Source: Planctomycetota bacterium (GTDB taxonomy: Bacteria > Planctomycetota > UBA1135 > GCA-002748355). Taken from it: 64,000 nt of DNA. The translations under genes and the position numbers were made by a program. The notes beneath the pieces were generated by a model. That model saw only the letters and a program-made list of their open reading frames with translations, did not search any database and was not told the DNA's origin. The stretch is from the NCBI GenBank assembly GCA_020638795.1, contig JACKHW010000006.1:248001-312000 (forward strand). Reading direction: 5' to 3'. Positions 61,450 to 64,000 of the stretch are shown in pieces; the first letter of the stretch is position 1; every line of letters starts with the position of its first letter.

Positions 61450-63570
61450 ATGTCGACGCCAAGACATGGCTTCAAGTTCGGCTGGATCCTGCTCTTCGCG
61501 AGTTGTTCGTCCGTACCATGGGACGATCGGCTGCCCCTCGTGCAGGAGATCCAGACTCTCGAAACCCTGCGTCCTGCGGGTGCCGAGGGCCGCCTGGCCA
61601 GCATTCTGCGCGATGCACCGACTTGGTTTCGCGCACGTGCCGCCCGTGCACTCGGACGTCTCGGAACAGGTGCGGTCACGACGCCACTGTGCGCCGCACT
61701 CGGCGATCCCGACGAGAGCGTGCGAGAAGAGGTCGCGTTCGCCCTCGGTCAGCTCGCCTATCCGGAAACGCGCGTACAAGCTCTTGGCGCGCTGCTTCCG
61801 ATGCTGCGATCTCAGTCCGCGACCTTCCGCATGCGGCTCGTCGAGGCGATCGGCAAGCTCGGAGCTCGGGAACACGTCCCGCAGATCCTGCCGCTTCTCG
61901 CCGACGCGGATCCCGGCGTGCGAGGCGCCGCTGCTCTCGCACTGCACCGTGTGAGACAGCATGACTCGCTCGTTCCGAACCTGGAGACCGATACGTCGCG
62001 CGTCGCGACCGATGCCACGATCCTCGAGGGACTCGTGCGTGCGCACGGCACGGAGACCGACCCGCGCGCACGATGGCAGATCGTGTACTCGATGATCGGT
62101 CTGCACGCTCCGGCCACGACCGGTCCGTTCCTCGCGTCCGTCACGTCGAACGAACTGTGGGAGCGCTTCTTCGCGACTCGGGGTTTGGCAGAACTCGCGC
62201 GACAAGGTCAGATCGAGGCCGAACGAGACGACGAATGCTGTGATGCCCTTCTACGCAGACTCGACGACCTCGACCGCCGCGTCGTCATCGAGGCTGCACT
62301 GGCCCTCGGCGATCCGAGTCCGTCCGGACGCAATTCCGCCGCCAGAGACACGCCACCGCCCTTCGACCACCGGCGTGTCCTCGATGCGCTCGCCGCGAAG
62401 ACGACGAGCGACGATCCGGGGATCGTCGTCGCGTGCGTCCAGGGCATCGGACACTTCCAGACCATCGAAACGAAGGCGAACAGCACGCTCAACTTCGCGA
62501 TCGCGTCCACGAAAGTGCGCATTCGCGCCGCCGCCATCGAAGCGGACGCACGCCTTCTCGGCGACGGCTTCTCCGGCATCCTGCAGGTCTACGCAAAGGA
62601 AGAGGACTGGCGCATTCGAGCCGCGGTCGCGCGCGCGACGCGTTTCCTCTCGAACGACCATGCAGGTCCGATCCTCGAGCGCCTCGCACAGGATGCCGAG
62701 ACGCGCGTCCGTCTCGCGGTCCTCGAGGCTGTGGCGAATCGTGAATCGGATCCGAAAGCGGTTTCGATGACGGTCACGCTCTTGGAAGAGAACGACGCCG
62801 CGATTCGCGAAGAAGCGGCGACGACCCTCGAGCGACTCGGGAGCAAGAAGGCGATCGCGCCGCTGCGTGAAGCCCTCGTGACATCCCGTGACCCCGAATT
62901 CGCCGATGCGCGGGTCGCGATCATCCGGGCCATCGGCGCGCTCTCCACCGAGGACGCGACCGCCGGCGACTTCATCGAAGCGAGTCTCGCCGATCCCGTG
63001 AATCGCGTGCGTCGCGCCGCGTGGTCCGCCCTCGCGGATCGTCGGCCCGTTCGACCACTGGCAGCCATGCAACTCGCCGACGAAGGTCGGAAAGTCGCGC
63101 TCCCCGGGCGCGACTACCCAGCGGCGTTCTTGACGAGTCGACCTCGGGTCCAACTCGAAACGACAAAAGGGATACTCACACTGGAGTTCGATCCCGCGGC
63201 AGCGCCGAATCACGTCTACAACCTGCTGCACTTCATCCGGAAAGGTGCCTACGACGGGCGCGTCTTCCATCGCGTCGTCCCCAACTTCGTCGTTCAGGGT
63301 GGCGACATGCGCGGGGACGGCTATGGCAACTCGACGTGGTGGGGAGGACGACTGCGCCGCGAGGTGTCGCCGCTCGAGTTCGATGCCTACTTCATCGGCA
63401 TGCCACGAGGTCAGGATATCGACAGCGGCGGCGATCAGATCTTCATCACGCTCGTGCCGACACCACACCTCGATGGCGCCTATACGTGCTTCGGGCGCGT
63501 CATCGACGGTTTCGACGTACTGCAGTCGATCGAGATCGGCGATCGGATCGAACGCGCGCGCGAGTTGTGA
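61450..63570 (+). CDS. HEAT-repeat lipoprotein with C-terminal cyclophilin domain
   Basis: Predicted 706-residue envelope protein. The N-terminus FKFGWILLFASCSS has a plausible lipobox ending at Cys19. Residues about 45-560 are HEAT repeats (ARAARALGRLGTGAVTTPLC, DPDESVREEVAFALGQLAYP, ENDAAIREEAATTLERLGS). The C-terminal about 150 residues are a cyclophilin-type peptidyl-prolyl isomerase: TTKGILTLEFDP, NLLHFIRKGAYDGRVFHRVV, FVVQGGDMRGDG and YTCFGRVIDGFDVLQSI. The fusion places a prolyl isomerase on an alpha-solenoid, probably as an envelope chaperone. No ribosome site is clear. Confidence 0.9.
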   Translation: MSTPRHGFKFGWILLFASCSSVPWDDRLPLVQEIQTLETLRPAGAEGRLASILRDAPTWFRARAARALGRLGTGAVTTPLCAALGDPDESVREEVAFALGQLAYPETRVQALGALLPMLRSQSATFRMRLVEAIGKLGAREHVPQILPLLADADPGVRGAAALALHRVRQHDSLVPNLETDTSRVATDATILEGLVRAHGTETDPRARWQIVYSMIGLHAPATTGPFLASVTSNELWERFFATRGLAELARQGQIEAERDDECCDALLRRLDDLDRRVVIEAALALGDPSPSGRNSAARDTPPPFDHRRVLDALAAKTTSDDPGIVVACVQGIGHFQTIETKANSTLNFAIASTKVRIRAAAIEADARLLGDGFSGILQVYAKEEDWRIRAAVARATRFLSNDHAGPILERLAQDAETRVRLAVLEAVANRESDPKAVSMTVTLLEENDAAIREEAATTLERLGSKKAIAPLREALVTSRDPEFADARVAIIRAIGALSTEDATAGDFIEASLADPVNRVRRAAWSALADRRPVRPLAAMQLADEGRKVALPGRDYPAAFLTSRPRVQLETTKGILTLEFDPAAAPNHVYNLLHFIRKGAYDGRVFHRVVPNFVVQGGDMRGDGYGNSTWWGGRLRREVSPLEFDAYFIGMPRGQDIDSGGDQIFITLVPTPHLDGAYTCFGRVIDGFDVLQSIEIGDRIERAREL

Positions 63571-63655
63571 CCGAAGAAGCTCGGCCGAAACACCGAGTGC
63601 GTGCGATCGGTTCCTCGTACGTATCCGGCTCGTCGGCCGGGCTGCGCGTCGTGCT

Positions 63656-64000
63656 TCAGCGCGCAGGCGTCGTCGGAGTCCGGACGCCCGTAGTCTCATT
63701 CGCGGCTTTGGCCACATCGCTGGACGACGGCGGAATCAAGAACCCGAATCCTTCATCGCGCAGCCAGGGATAGACGAGCGTCATCGGCACGCAGAGTCCC
63801 ATGTGCGGAATCACGACGGGACGTCCGCTGCCGTGCGTGTAGATCTTGCTGAAGACCGCAACGAGTTCGCGGCGCTCGCCGCAGTAGATACCGCCACCCG
63901 AGTTGCCGTAGTAGGTCGGTGCGTTGACCATCCAGTACGACGTCCCACGCACTTCGCTCGCGAGACTCGACACGAAGCCACCTGTCGGGATCGGGTCGTT
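63656..64000 (-). CDS. Trypsin-like serine protease, 3' part only
   Basis: The gene is cut by the end of the window; its start lies beyond 64000. The visible 114 residues contain YYGNSGGGIYC, the GNSGG motif carrying the catalytic serine of chymotrypsin-fold proteases. Histidine and aspartate of the triad would lie upstream. The C-terminus is short, with no PDZ domain, unlike DegP/HtrA. Confidence 0.8.
   Translation of the reverse strand, partial: NDPIPTGGFVSSLASEVRGTSYWMVNAPTYYGNSGGGIYCGERRELVAVFSKIYTHGSGRPVVIPHMGLCVPMTLVYPWLRDEGFGFLIPPSSSDVAKAANETTGVRTPTTPAR

Overview
The window is a chromosomal stretch of a high-GC, Gram-negative-type bacterium, most likely a member of the Planctomycetota. 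The reasons are indirect. A membrane serine/threonine kinase is fused to a formylglycine-generating-enzyme-like domain. Three ECF-type sigma factor genes lie within 64 kb. Large secreted proteins end in a recurring beta-rich C-terminal domain. ScpA, RibBA, RsmB and a type A RNase P RNA are of ordinary bacterial type. No phage, insertion sequence, CRISPR array or tRNA was seen.

Layout. 0.3-2 kb: RNase P RNA, a Nudix-like protein and a small beta-rich protein with a double terminator. 2.3-8.1 kb: a HIT-superfamily-like protein and an outer-membrane porin on the minus strand, divergent from fmt-rsmB-small membrane protein. 8.2-15.9 kb: a two-domain ThyX-like protein; a minus-strand operon of ECF sigma, zinc-finger anti-sigma and a secretin-related exported protein; scpA; a metallophosphoesterase. 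16.1-23.5 kb: exported proteins (a degenerate metallopeptidase and a large active-site-intact metallopeptidase), a thioredoxin/Atp10-like lipoprotein, a MATE transporter and an orphan ECF sigma factor. 23.6-32.4 kb: a giant ELWxxDGT-repeat secreted protein, the kinase-FGE fusion and a secreted HEAT-repeat protein. 32.4-39.3 kb: an OmpR-type two-component pair, a Nudix hydrolase, a polytopic membrane protein and an intact paralogue of the degenerate metallopeptidase. 39.6-43.3 kb: a four-gene ABC-2 operon. 43.5-49 kb: a two-gene module with a 1656-residue DUF4132-type protein. 49-53.8 kb: a methyltransferase and a second two-component operon whose third gene encodes an exported helical protein. 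53.9-59.5 kb: a tightly packed minus-strand operon (ECF sigma, anti-sigma, membrane-anchored helical protein, PilM-PilN fusion, PilO-like protein, lipoprotein), followed by a coiled-coil protein with a RelE/ParE-like C-terminus. 59.7-64 kb: ribBA, a monothiol glutaredoxin, a HEAT-repeat/cyclophilin lipoprotein and a truncated trypsin-like protease.

How the parts fit. Translation and maintenance genes (rnpB, fmt, rsmB, scpA, ribBA) are interspersed with envelope genes. Two ECF operons each lead into secretin or pilus-platform components. The first two-component system carries 11-bp-spaced direct repeats both before its own kinase gene and before the adjacent HEAT-repeat gene, which suggests autoregulation plus a local target. 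Four-base stop/start overlaps (ATGA/GTGA) link genes in at least four operons. Several conserved enzymes (RsmB, one histidine kinase, the ThyX-like protein) carry lineage-specific low-complexity insertions, some with regular internal periodicity.
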